The translations under genes and the position numbers were made by a program. Below the pieces are notes generated by a model. That model did no database searches and was not told the origin of the DNA. It was given only the letters and a program-made list of their open reading frames with translations. Below, piece by piece: positions 16,688-28,882 of a DNA stretch of 64,000 bases (position 1 is its first letter; each line of letters begins with the position of its first letter). This DNA is from Pseudoponticoccus marisrubri (lineage in GTDB: Bacteria > Pseudomonadota > Alphaproteobacteria > Rhodobacterales > Rhodobacteraceae), in contig NZ_LPXO01000010.1 in the NCBI RefSeq assembly GCF_001482405.1, forward strand, positions 1 to 64,000, given 5' to 3'.

Positions 16688-17581
16688 TCAGCTCTTCATG
16701 TCCAGCGCGACCACTTCGCCATCATGCAGCAGGATGTTCTTCCAGCGCGCATTGCTGCCAAAGCGTTCATACACGCTGACAAAGACCGTGTTGCGCTCCA
16801 GCCGGCCGATCCGGTCGCCGCAGGGCTGGCCGCGGCCCACCCGGCAGACCCGGCTCTTGAGCTCTTCATAGGCGATATCGGTCTCGGCGGTGGGCTGGCC
16901 GGCGCCGCCGGCCGCGTAGCGGATCTGCTCGTAGGTCGAGGGCGCGCCGAACAGCACCAGCGCGGCCGAGAACTGGCGCGCGCAACCATCGCCGAACCCC
17001 GTCAGGTAGAAGCTGCGCTGCCCGGTCGTGTCCGGCGCGCTGTCATAGAGCGTGTAGCCGCCCCGCCCGCTCTCGGGATAGGCGTTGACCTTGCGGCCCA
17101 GCCGGCGCTCGGGCACGTCGCAGACCCGCGCGATCTCGCCATAGGGCAGGGTCGTGCCCAGCGGCACCTGCCGGTAATCCGGCGCGCCGGGCTCGGGCGC
17201 GCGCCCGCCACCCCCGCCACCGCCGCCGAACAGCGCGGCAAGCCCGCGGCGCGGCGCCGGGTCGGGCGCAGTCTCCTCGGGCTCGGGGGCCGGCTGGGCC
17301 GCCACGGTCGGCTCGGGCGCAGGCGTGGGCGCGCTGTCGCGCCCCGCATCGGCCTGCCGGCGCAGAAAGCCCAGTAGCCCGCCACGCGGACGCTCGGCCG
17401 CGGGGGCCGGCTCGGGCGGCGTGTCGACCACGCTTTCGGGCGCCTCCTCGGCCGGCAAGGCCTCGGCGCGGCCGGTCTCGTCCGCCACCTCCACGTCCTG
17501 CAGCCGCGGCACGTCCCGCAACGGGTCCCCGCAGGCCGAGACCGCCAGAACCGCCAGACCGATCAACACCCAAGGCCGCAT
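16688..17581 (-). CDS. proline-rich lipoprotein of unknown function
   Basis: A 297-residue secreted protein. The ATG at 17581 has AAGGAG eight bases upstream and gives a lipoprotein signal (LIGLAVLAVSAC; Cys after LAVSA), so it is expected to be anchored to a membrane. Residues 40-125 are a Pro/Ala/Glu-rich spacer with a Gly run (AALFGGGGGGGG). The C-terminal part (residues 140-297) is a folded domain conserved in Rhodobacterales: LGTTLPYGEIARVCDVPE, GGYTLYDSAP, FYLTGFGDGCARQFSAALVLFG, and several cysteines. The function is unknown; a cell-envelope role is an inference. Confidence 0.7.
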   Translation of the reverse strand: MRPWVLIGLAVLAVSACGDPLRDVPRLQDVEVADETGRAEALPAEEAPESVVDTPPEPAPAAERPRGGLLGFLRRQADAGRDSAPTPAPEPTVAAQPAPEPEETAPDPAPRRGLAALFGGGGGGGGRAPEPGAPDYRQVPLGTTLPYGEIARVCDVPERRLGRKVNAYPESGRGGYTLYDSAPDTTGQRSFYLTGFGDGCARQFSAALVLFGAPSTYEQIRYAAGGAGQPTAETDIAYEELKSRVCRVGRGQPCGDRIGRLERNTVFVSVYERFGSNARWKNILLHDGEVVALDMKS

Positions 17582-17687
17582 GCGCCCCACTCCTTCCCAG
17601 AACGCCCCCTTCTATCCACCGGGCCGGGGGCGGGTCCAGCGCGCAGAGGGATATGGGCGGCGGAACGCGACGTTCCGCCGGGGGGCA

Positions 17688-21188
<3,501 letters not shown>

Positions 21189-21244
21189 GGCCGCACAGTA
21201 TGTGGCGGTCGCAGGCACCGCAAACCCCGAAATGCGCCCCAGGG

Positions 21245-21300
21245 CTTCTTCTCTTTCCAAATACTCACGGCGCGACGCCGCCGCCCCCCGCGCCCCGCCG
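21245..21300 (-). repeat. degenerate copy of interspersed repeat family 1
   Basis: Read on the minus strand it ends in GAGTATTTGGAAAGAGAAGA, matching the GAGTATTTCGGGAAAGATGA end of the other copies, preceded by a GC-rich palindromic part. It lies between dnaE and glsA. Confidence 0.45.
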
Positions 21301-21383
21301 GGCCGGTCGCGCGACCGCGCCCCGGGCTTGACCCTGCGCAGCGCGCCCCGCACCCTGCGCCCGCCTGCCGCGGAGCGCCCTTC

Positions 21384-22307
21384 ATGACCGATCCCGACCG
21401 CCTGCCCGCCTTTCTCGACACGCTCGATGCCGAGCTGCGCGCGCGCGGCGAGTGGGGCCGGGTGGCCGATTACATCCCCGAACTGGCCGGGGTGGACCCG
21501 GCGCAATTCGCCATCTCGGTGGTGCGCGCCGACGGTTCGGTCACCGGGGCGGGGCAATGCGACACGCGCTTCTCGATCCAGTCGATCTCCAAGATCTTCG
21601 CGCTGGCCTGCGTGCTCAACCGGATCGGCGACAGCCTGTGGTCGCGCGTCGGGCGCGAGCCCTCGGGCGACCGGTTCGATTCGATCCTGCTGCTGGAACA
21701 GGAGCAGGGCCGGCCGCGCAACCCCTTCATCAATGCCGGCGCGCTGGTCACCACCGACGAGCTGCTCGCCGGGCGCCCCCCGCGCGAGGCGCTGTCCGAG
21801 ATCATCGGCTTCGTGCGCGCCGCCGCCGAGGAGGACGACATTCATATCGACAAGGCCGTGGCCGCCTCGGAGGCCGCCACAGGCTATCGCAATGCCGCGC
21901 TGGTCAATTACCTGAAAAGCTTCGACAACCTGCGCAACGCGCCCGAGCGGGTGCTGGGCACCTACGTGCATCAATGCGCCATCGAGATGACCACCCGCCA
22001 ACTGGCGCTGGCCGGGCGCTGCATCGCGGGGCTGCCCGGGGCGCCCATGCTGATGACCGAGGCCAAGCGCCGCCGCATCGCCGCGTTGATGATGACCTGC
22101 GGGCATTACGACGGCTCGGGCGATTTCGCCTTCCGCACCGGCTTGCCGGGCAAGTCCGGCGTGGGCGGCGGCATCCTGATCGCCGTGCCGGGGCGCGCCT
22201 CGGTGGCGATCTGGTCGCCGGGTCTGAACGCCTGGGGCAATTCTCAGGCCGGGACCGAGGCCGCCGAACGGTTGGCCCGCTTCACCGGCTGGTCGGTCTT
22301 CGGCTGA
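21384..22307 (+). CDS. glsA: glutaminase
   Basis: Hydrolyses glutamine to glutamate and ammonia. 307 residues, the usual size. It belongs to the serine beta-lactamase-like fold; the catalytic Ser-x-x-Lys is in FSIQSISKIFALACVLNRIG. Other conserved blocks are REPSGDRFDSILLLE, RNPFINAGALVTTD, LVNYLKSFDNLRN, MMTCGHYDGSGDFAFRTGLPGKSGVGGGI and IWSPGLNAWGNS. It is adjacent to dnaE in divergent orientation and independent of the xanthine dehydrogenase operon that follows. Confidence 0.95.
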   Translation: MTDPDRLPAFLDTLDAELRARGEWGRVADYIPELAGVDPAQFAISVVRADGSVTGAGQCDTRFSIQSISKIFALACVLNRIGDSLWSRVGREPSGDRFDSILLLEQEQGRPRNPFINAGALVTTDELLAGRPPREALSEIIGFVRAAAEEDDIHIDKAVAASEAATGYRNAALVNYLKSFDNLRNAPERVLGTYVHQCAIEMTTRQLALAGRCIAGLPGAPMLMTEAKRRRIAALMMTCGHYDGSGDFAFRTGLPGKSGVGGGILIAVPGRASVAIWSPGLNAWGNSQAGTEAAERLARFTGWSVFG

Positions 22308-22538
22308 GCCCGACCCCTCCCCGAGGGCCAAGGGCCCGGCAATCGGGCGGGATCCGCGGACGCCTGCGAAGCGGGCAGAACCCGCGCCGCTGACGCTTTG
22401 ACGGGCATTTTTGACTTGCCAACCATGTTTTGCCTCGCCTAGCCTCGATTGCGACGGGACAAAGGCGCGCTTTCTACGCCGCATCGAGGGCGCGCCCCCT
22501 TCCGGGGCCAAAAGGGTAAAGCGGCGGGACTTCTGACA

Positions 22539-23930
22539 ATGGACATCACCTTTCTTCTCAACGGAGAGAGCGTGCATCTGGACAGCGTGGACCCGACGGT
22601 CACGCTGCTCGACTGGCTGCGCGAGACGCGCGGGCTCACCGGCACCAAGGAGGGCTGCAACGAGGGCGATTGCGGCGCCTGCACCGTGATGGTGCAGGAC
22701 GCAGGCGGCGCGCGCGCGCTGAACGCCTGCATCCTCTTCCTGCCGCAGCTGCACGGCAAGGCCGTGCGCACGGTCGAGGGGATCGCCGCGCCCGATGGCC
22801 GCCTGCACCCGGTGCAGGAGGCGATGGTGACGTATCACGGCAGCCAATGCGGCTTCTGCACGCCGGGCTTCGTGGTGGCGATGGCCACGGCGCATCTGAA
22901 CGGCGACACCGGCTTCGACGACGCGCTGGCCGGCAACCTGTGCCGCTGCACCGGCTATGCTCCGATCATCCGCGCCGCCGAAGCCGCCGCCGACCAGCCG
23001 GTGCCCGACTGGCTGGCCGATGCCGCGCCCGAGGCACCGCCCCCCCGCGCCCATCCCGACGGCCACGGCGCCCCGCGCTGGCATGCGCCCGAGGATGTCG
23101 ACGAATTGGCCGAGCTCTGCGCGCGCCACCCCGAGGCCGTGCTGGTCGCCGGGGCGACGGATGTGGGGCTCTGGGTGACCAAGGGTCTGCGCGATCTGGA
23201 CGAGGTGATCTTTCTCGGCCGCTGCCGCGACCTGCAGGAGATCGAGGAGGTCGCGGGCGGCCTGCGCATCGGTGCCGGTGTCACCATGGACCGCGTGCTG
23301 GAGGCGATGCGCCCGCGCCACCCCGCCTATGCCGAGATGATCCGCCGCTACGGCTCGGCCCAGGTGCGGGCCGCGGCGACGATCGGCGGCAATATTGCCA
23401 ACGGCTCGCCCATCGGAGACAACCCGCCGGCACTGATCGCGCTGGGGGCCACGCTGCACCTGCGCTTTCGCGAGACGCGCCGCGAGATGCCGCTGGAAGA
23501 GTTCTTCCTCGACTACGGAAAGCAGGACCGCCACCCGGGCGAGTTCGTCGAGGCCATCACCCTCCCGCCCCAGCCCGACCGGCTGCGCGTCTACAAGCTG
23601 TCCAAGCGCTTCGACCAGGACATCTCGGCCGTTTGCGGTGCCTTCAACATCACGGTCGAGGATGGCCGGGTGGAGAGTGCGCGCATCGCCTTCGGCGGCA
23701 TGGCGGGTGTTCCCAAGCGCGCCCGCGCCGTCGAGGCCGCGCTGACCGGCAAGCCCTGGACCGAGGAGACGGTGATCAGCGCCTGGGACGCGTGGGAGCG
23801 CGATTTCCAGCCCATGGACGACATGCGCGCCAGCGCCGCCTACCGGTTGACCGCCGCGCGCAACATGCTGTCGCGCTGCCTGCTGGACGACCTGGGCGCG
23901 GCCACCAACGTGCTGGAGGTGCGGGCATGA
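22539..23930 (+). CDS. xdhA: xanthine dehydrogenase, FeS/FAD subunit
   Basis: The 463-residue electron-transfer subunit of xanthine dehydrogenase, which oxidises hypoxanthine and xanthine to urate. The first [2Fe-2S] cluster is bound by Cys40, 45, 48 and 64 (CNEGDCGAC...NAC) and the second by Cys104, 107, 135 and 137 (CGFC...CRC). The FAD domain has VLVAGATDVGLWVTKG and ATIGGNIANGSPIGDNPPAL. The two domains are fused in one chain, as in Rhodobacter capsulatus XdhA. The start follows a 230-bp gap that contains TTGACT at 22411, a possible -35 box without a clear -10. It overlaps xdhB by ATGA. Confidence 0.95.
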   Translation: MDITFLLNGESVHLDSVDPTVTLLDWLRETRGLTGTKEGCNEGDCGACTVMVQDAGGARALNACILFLPQLHGKAVRTVEGIAAPDGRLHPVQEAMVTYHGSQCGFCTPGFVVAMATAHLNGDTGFDDALAGNLCRCTGYAPIIRAAEAAADQPVPDWLADAAPEAPPPRAHPDGHGAPRWHAPEDVDELAELCARHPEAVLVAGATDVGLWVTKGLRDLDEVIFLGRCRDLQEIEEVAGGLRIGAGVTMDRVLEAMRPRHPAYAEMIRRYGSAQVRAAATIGGNIANGSPIGDNPPALIALGATLHLRFRETRREMPLEEFFLDYGKQDRHPGEFVEAITLPPQPDRLRVYKLSKRFDQDISAVCGAFNITVEDGRVESARIAFGGMAGVPKRARAVEAALTGKPWTEETVISAWDAWERDFQPMDDMRASAAYRLTAARNMLSRCLLDDLGAATNVLEVRA

Positions 23931-26365
23931 GCGTCGCGAAACCCCTGCCCCATGACGCCGCGCGGCTGCACGTGACAGGGGCGGCGCGCTATGTCGACGA
24001 CATCCCCGCCCCGGCGGGCGCGCTGCACCTGGCGTTCGGCCTGTCCGAGATCGCCGCCGGGCGGATCACCGCGATCGATCTCGACGCGGTGCGCAAGGCG
24101 CCCGGCGTGGTCGGCGTCTGGGAGGCGAGCGACCTGCCCTCGGACTGCGACTGCTCGCCCTCCAACCATGACGAGCCTCTGCTCTCGGGCCACCGCATCC
24201 GCTATCTCGGCCAGCCGGTCTTTCTGGTGGCGGCAACCTCGCACCTGGCGGCGCGCCGCGCGGCGCGGCTGGGCAAGCTGGACTACCAGTCGCGCGACGC
24301 GATCCTGTCGGTGGACGAGGCGATGGAAGCCGACAGCCGCTTCGAGGACGGCCCGCGCATCTGGGAGAAGGGCGATGCCGGCGAAGCGATCGACGGCGCG
24401 CCGCACGCGATCGAGGGCGTGATCGAGATCGGCGGGCAGGAGCATTTCTACCTCGAGGGGCAGGCCGCGTTGGCCCTGCCGCAAGAGGGCGGCGACATGG
24501 TCGTGCATGCCTCGACCCAGCACCCGACCGAGATTCAGCACAAGGTGGCCCATGCGCTGGGCCTGCCGATGCATGGCGTGCGCGTCGAGACGCGGCGCAT
24601 GGGCGGCGGGTTCGGCGGCAAGGAGAGCCAGGGCAACGCGCTGGCCATCGCCTGCGCCGTGGTGGCGCGCGCCACCGGGCGGCCCGCCAAGATGCGCTAT
24701 GACCGGGACGACGATTTCACCATCACCGGCAAGCGGCACGATTTCCGTATCGAGTACCGCGCGGGGTTCGACGATGACGGCCGGCTGGCGGGGGTCGAGT
24801 TCGTGCACCTGTGCCGCTGCGGCTGGGCGCAGGACCTGTCGCTGCCGGTGGCCGACCGGGCCATGCTGCATGCCGACAATGCCTATCACCTGCCCGCGAT
24901 CCGCATCGAAAGCCACCGGCTGAAGACCAACACCCAGAGCGCCACCGCCTTTCGCGGCTTTGGCGGCCCGCAGGGCATGCTGGGTATCGAGCGGGTGATC
25001 GACCACGTGGCCCATGCGCTGGGCCGCGACCCCTTGGAGGTGCGGCGCGTCAACTATTATGCCGGCGAGACGGTGGCCGGTGCCGAGGGGGGCGCTGCCC
25101 CCCGGCGCCCTGCGGTCGCCCCCCCCGGGAGTATTTCGGGAAAGATGAAAGAGCCCGGGCAGGACCTGGCCTCGCGCGGGGGGGCCGAGGGGCCGTCGGA
25201 TGCCGGTGCCCCGGCGGTGCCGGCCGGCGTGCAGACCACGCCCTATGGCCAGGTGGTGGAGGATTTCATCCTGCACGAGATGACCGACCGGCTGGTGGAG
25301 CGCAGCGATTACGCGGCGCGGCGCCGGGCGGTGGCCGCGTGGAACGCCGCCAACCCGGTGCTGAAGCGCGGCATCGCGCTGACGCCGGTGAAGTTCGGCA
25401 TCTCCTTCACGCTGACCCATCTCAACCAGGCCGGCGCGCTGGTGCATGTCTACCAGGACGGCTCGATCCACCTGAACCATGGCGGCACCGAGATGGGACA
25501 GGGCCTGTTCCAGAAGGTGGCGCAGGTGGCCGCGGCCGAGTTCGGCGTGGCGCCCGAAATGATCCGCATCACTGCCACCGATACCGGCAAGGTGCCCAAT
25601 ACCTCGGCCACCGCGGCCTCGTCCGGGTCGGACCTGAACGGGATGGCGGCGCAGGCCGCCTGCGTGACGATCCGCGAGCGCATGGCCGAGCACCTGGCCC
25701 GGCTGCACCAGGACGAGGCGCGCGACGTGCGCTTTGCCGAGGGGCAGGTGCATGTGGGCGGCAACCGGCTCAGTTTTGCCGAGGCCGCGGCGCTCTGCTA
25801 CGAGGGGCGGGTCAGCCTGTCGGCGACGGGGTTCTACAAGACGCCCAAGCTGAAATGGGACCGCATCCGCGGCCAGGGTCGGCCCTTCTTCTACTTCGCC
25901 TATGGCGCGGCCTGTTCCGAGGTGGTGATCGACACGCTGACCGGCGAGAACCGGATCCTCGCCACCCATATCCTGCATGATTGCGGCGCCTCGCTGAACC
26001 CGGCCATCGATCGCGGCCAGGTCGAGGGCGGTTTCGTGCAGGGGGCGGGCTGGCTGACCACCGAGGAGCTGGTCTGGGATGGCGACGGGCGGCTGCGCAC
26101 GCATGCCCCCTCGACCTACAAGATCCCGGCCTGCTCGGACCGGCCCGACATCTTCGAGGTGGATCTCTGGGACGGGCGCAATCGCGAGGAGACGATCTAT
26201 CGCTCCAAGGCGGTGGGCGAGCCGCCCTTCATGCTGGGCATGTCGGTCTTCTTCGCGTTGCAGCACGCCGTCAGTGCCTGCGGGCCGGGCTGGCCGGACC
26301 TGCAGGCGCCCGCCACGCCCGAGGCGGTTCTGGCCGCGGTGCGGAGGGCGCGCGATGGGGTTTGA
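23927..26365 (+). CDS. xdhB: xanthine dehydrogenase, molybdopterin subunit with an inserted repeat
   Basis: The 812-residue catalytic subunit that carries the molybdenum cofactor. Seen: RRMGGGFGGKESQGNALAI, TAFRGFGGPQGML, NHGGTEMGQGLFQKVAQVAA, DCGASLNPAIDRGQVEGGFV, and the catalytic glutamate in SKAVGEPPFMLG (Glu765). Between NYYAGETVAGA and VQTTPYGQVVEDF lies a 42-codon stretch (about residues 387-428) made of Gly, Pro, Ala and charged residues. At DNA level it is mostly a copy of the interspersed repeat found elsewhere between genes, and GCCGGTGCC stands at both ends, 126 bp apart. The insert is in frame in a surface-loop position, so the enzyme is probably still functional. Confidence 0.94.
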   Translation: MSVAKPLPHDAARLHVTGAARYVDDIPAPAGALHLAFGLSEIAAGRITAIDLDAVRKAPGVVGVWEASDLPSDCDCSPSNHDEPLLSGHRIRYLGQPVFLVAATSHLAARRAARLGKLDYQSRDAILSVDEAMEADSRFEDGPRIWEKGDAGEAIDGAPHAIEGVIEIGGQEHFYLEGQAALALPQEGGDMVVHASTQHPTEIQHKVAHALGLPMHGVRVETRRMGGGFGGKESQGNALAIACAVVARATGRPAKMRYDRDDDFTITGKRHDFRIEYRAGFDDDGRLAGVEFVHLCRCGWAQDLSLPVADRAMLHADNAYHLPAIRIESHRLKTNTQSATAFRGFGGPQGMLGIERVIDHVAHALGRDPLEVRRVNYYAGETVAGAEGGAAPRRPAVAPPGSISGKMKEPGQDLASRGGAEGPSDAGAPAVPAGVQTTPYGQVVEDFILHEMTDRLVERSDYAARRRAVAAWNAANPVLKRGIALTPVKFGISFTLTHLNQAGALVHVYQDGSIHLNHGGTEMGQGLFQKVAQVAAAEFGVAPEMIRITATDTGKVPNTSATAASSGSDLNGMAAQAACVTIRERMAEHLARLHQDEARDVRFAEGQVHVGGNRLSFAEAAALCYEGRVSLSATGFYKTPKLKWDRIRGQGRPFFYFAYGAACSEVVIDTLTGENRILATHILHDCGASLNPAIDRGQVEGGFVQGAGWLTTEELVWDGDGRLRTHAPSTYKIPACSDRPDIFEVDLWDGRNREETIYRSKAVGEPPFMLGMSVFFALQHAVSACGPGWPDLQAPATPEAVLAAVRRARDGV
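25085..25152 (+). repeat. copy of interspersed repeat family 1 inside xdhB
   Basis: GGGGGGCGCTGCCCCCC hairpin, a middle CCCTGCGG part, then CCCGGGAGTATTTCGGGAAAG followed by ATGAAAGA. The same order of elements is at 38656-38715 and (minus strand) 50290-50348, both between genes. Here it is translated as GGAAPRRPAVAPP, then GSISGKMKE. A 9-bp direct repeat GCCGGTGCC flanks a 126-bp unit (25076-25084 and 25202-25210). Confidence 0.8.
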
Positions 26366-27293
26366 CCTGGCCGCGCTGGACCGGGCCGTGGCGGCGCATG
26401 GCCGCGTCGCCCGCGTGGTGATCGCCGAGGTGGCAGGGTCGTCGCCGCGCGAGGTGGGCGCCGCGATGCTGGTCTGGGCGGGCGGGCAATCCGGCACGAT
26501 CGGTGGCGGGGCGCTGGAATACCAGGCCGCGACGGCCGCGCTGTCCCGAACGGGGCTGTCGCGCCATGCGCTGGGTCCCGAGCTGGGCCAGTGCTGCGGC
26601 GGCGCGGTGACGCTGTTGACCGAGCAGTTCACCGAAGAGACGCTGCCCCGGCCCGAGGGCGGAGACGTGATCGCGCGCGGGCCGGGCGAGAGGCCGCTGG
26701 CGGTGCGGCGCCTGATCGACCGGGCGCGGGCCCGCGGCGCCGCGCCGGCACCGCAGCTGGTGCAGGGTTGGATGGTGGAGCCGGTCGCCCGGCCGACGCG
26801 CCCGGTCTGGATCTGGGGGGCGGGCCATGTTGGCCGCGCGCTGGTCGATGTGCTGGTGCCGCTGCCGGACCTGGCGCTGAGCTGGGTCGATACCGGGCCA
26901 GAGCGCTTTCCCGACACCGTGCCCGACGGGGTGACGGTGCTGCCCGCCGCGGCGCCCGAGCGGTTGATGTCCCATGCCTCGCGGGATGCCGCGCATGTCA
27001 TCCTGACCTACAGCCACGAGCTGGATTTCCGGCTGTGCCATGCCGCGCTGGAGCACGGTTTCGCGCAGGCCGGGCTGATCGGATCGGACACGAAATGGGC
27101 CCGCTTCCGCAAGCGGCTGGCCGCGCTGGGCCATGCAGATGCCCAAATCGACCGCATATGCTGCCCGATCGGGCACAAAGCTTTGGGCAAACACCCGCAG
27201 GCCATTGCCATCGGGGTGGCCTCGCGCCTACTCCACGACAAAACGGAAGAGGTTTCAGGGTGGTCGACACACTCCTCAGCATCTCGGGCCTGA
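26355..27293 (+). CDS. xdhC: xanthine dehydrogenase accessory protein
   Basis: A 312-residue protein that binds molybdenum cofactor, supports its sulfuration and hands it to XdhB. Seen: the N-terminal XdhC/CoxI domain with VAGSSPREVGAAMLVW, GTIGGGALEYQA and LGQCCGGAVTLLTE, and the C-terminal Rossmann-type domain with WIWGAGHVGRALVDVL, LTYSHELDFRLCHAAL and GLIGSDTKWARFRKRLA. It overlaps xdhB by 11 bases and the next gene (ABC ATPase) by 34 bases, which places oxidation and transport genes in one transcript. Confidence 0.93.
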   Translation: MGFDLAALDRAVAAHGRVARVVIAEVAGSSPREVGAAMLVWAGGQSGTIGGGALEYQAATAALSRTGLSRHALGPELGQCCGGAVTLLTEQFTEETLPRPEGGDVIARGPGERPLAVRRLIDRARARGAAPAPQLVQGWMVEPVARPTRPVWIWGAGHVGRALVDVLVPLPDLALSWVDTGPERFPDTVPDGVTVLPAAAPERLMSHASRDAAHVILTYSHELDFRLCHAALEHGFAQAGLIGSDTKWARFRKRLAALGHADAQIDRICCPIGHKALGKHPQAIAIGVASRLLHDKTEEVSGWSTHSSASRA

Positions 27294-28783
27294 CCAAGGC
27301 CTATCCGGGCGTCGTGGCCAATGACGCCGTGTCCTTCGACATCGCGAAGGGCGAGATCCACGCGTTGCTGGGCGAGAACGGCGCCGGGAAATCGACGCTG
27401 GTCAAGATGATCTTCGGGCTGGTGGCGCCGGACAAGGGCAGCATGACCTGGGACGGGGCGGCCTTTGCGCCGACCAAGCCCTCGGATGCGCGCCGCGCCG
27501 GCGTGGCGATGGTGTTCCAGCATTTCTCGCTCTTCGATGCGCTGAACGTGGCCGAGAACGTCGCGCTGGGGATGGAGGATCCACCGAAACCGCGCGACCT
27601 GGCGCGCCAGATCCGCGAGGTGTCCGAGACCTATGGGTTGCCGCTGGACCCGTTCCGCACCGTGGGCACCCTGTCGGCGGGCGAGCGGCAGCGCGTCGAG
27701 ATCATCCGCTGCCTGTTGCAGGAACCGCGGCTGCTGATCATGGACGAGCCGACCAGCGTCCTGACCCCGCAGGAGGTCGAGATCCTGTTCGAGACGCTGC
27801 GCAAGCTGAAATCCGAGGGCACCTCGATCCTCTACATCTCGCACAAGCTGGAGGAGATCCGCGCGCTCTGCGACGAGGCAACGATCCTGCGGCGCGGGCA
27901 GAAAGTGGCGACCTGCGTGCCGCGCGAGACAACGGCGCGCGAGATGGCCGAGATGATGGTGGGGGCGAGCTTTGCCACGCCAGAGGCCAAGCCGCACGTG
28001 CCGGGCGAGGTGCTGCTGAAGGTGCAGGACCTGTCCATGCCGGCGCCGGGCGCCTTCGGCACGCCGCTGCGGAGCATCAGCTTCGAGGTGCGCGCGGGCG
28101 AGGTGCTGGGGCTTGGCGGCGTGGCGGGCAACGGGCAGGACGAGCTGCTGATCGCGCTGGCGGGGGAGCGCCCGGCGCCGGCTGGCAGCCTCTTCCTGAA
28201 AGGGCAGGATATCAGCGCCGCCGGGCCCGTGGCGCGCCGGGATGCAGGGCTGCTGAGCGGGCCGGAAGAACGGCTGGGCCACGCGGCCGCACCCGACATG
28301 AGCCTGGTCGAGAACGGCGTGCTGACCGCGGTGCGCCGGCAGGAGATGCTGCGCAACGGCTTCATCTCCTGGGGCCGCGCGCGGGGGTTTGCCGAGGCGG
28401 TGATCGAGCGCTTCGACGTGCGCACGCCGGGGCCGCAGACCGCGGCGCGGGCGCTGTCGGGCGGCAACCTGCAGAAATTCGTGGTCGGGCGCGAGATCAG
28501 CCAGGATCCGGACGTGCTGATCATCAACCAGCCGACATGGGGGGTCGATGCGGCGGCGGCGGCCTTCATCCGCCAGTCGCTGCTGGACCTTGCGTCCAAG
28601 GGGGGTGCCGTGGTGGTGATCAGCCAGGACCTAGACGAGTTGATGGAGGTCTCTGACCGGTTTGGTGCGCTGAACGAGGGACGGCTGTCCCCGATCCGAC
28701 CCGTGTCCGAGCTGGATATCGAGAAAATCGGCCTGATGATGGGCGGCGCGCATGACATGGAGGTGGCGCATGTGGCCGAATGA
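27260..28783 (+). CDS. ABC transporter ATPase, BMP/nucleoside type (two nucleotide-binding domains)
   Basis: A 507-residue ATPase with two ABC domains in tandem, the architecture of nucleoside and sugar importers working with BMP-type binding proteins. Domain 1: Walker A GENGAGKST, signature LSAGERQRVEI, Walker B LLIMDEPTSVLT. Domain 2: degenerate Walker A GVAGNGQDELL, signature LSGGNLQKFVVGRE, Walker B VLIINQPTWGVDA. The start is a GTG at 27260 (VVDTLLSISGLTKAYPG) with an AGAGG site, inside the end of xdhC. The position after xdhABC points to purine nucleosides or bases as substrate; this is inference. Confidence 0.9.
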   Translation: MVDTLLSISGLTKAYPGVVANDAVSFDIAKGEIHALLGENGAGKSTLVKMIFGLVAPDKGSMTWDGAAFAPTKPSDARRAGVAMVFQHFSLFDALNVAENVALGMEDPPKPRDLARQIREVSETYGLPLDPFRTVGTLSAGERQRVEIIRCLLQEPRLLIMDEPTSVLTPQEVEILFETLRKLKSEGTSILYISHKLEEIRALCDEATILRRGQKVATCVPRETTAREMAEMMVGASFATPEAKPHVPGEVLLKVQDLSMPAPGAFGTPLRSISFEVRAGEVLGLGGVAGNGQDELLIALAGERPAPAGSLFLKGQDISAAGPVARRDAGLLSGPEERLGHAAAPDMSLVENGVLTAVRRQEMLRNGFISWGRARGFAEAVIERFDVRTPGPQTAARALSGGNLQKFVVGREISQDPDVLIINQPTWGVDAAAAAFIRQSLLDLASKGGAVVVISQDLDELMEVSDRFGALNEGRLSPIRPVSELDIEKIGLMMGGAHDMEVAHVAE

Positions 28784-28810
28784 CAGCACATACGCCAGCC
28801 ATGCGTGCGG

Positions 28811-28862
28811 GCAAAAGTCGTGCACGACTTTTGCAAATTCCGTTCACGGAATTTGCGGCCGC
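28811..28862. repeat. cluster of three overlapping palindromes
   Basis: 28811-28834 is a perfect 24-bp palindrome (half-site GCAAAAGTCGTG); 28833-28856 has 11-bp arms GCAAATTCCGT around TC; 28855-28862 is GCGGCCGC. Each shares its terminal GC with the next. The cluster lies between the ATPase and first permease genes of the ABC operon, 21 bases upstream of the permease start. Confidence 0.75.
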
Positions 28863-28882
28863 CCGGCGGAAAGGGGCGCGCC

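Noticed and set aside
23840-27001. A 1053-codon open frame opposite xdhB and xdhC
   Set aside because: Antisense shadow of xdhB/xdhC with no domain of its own.
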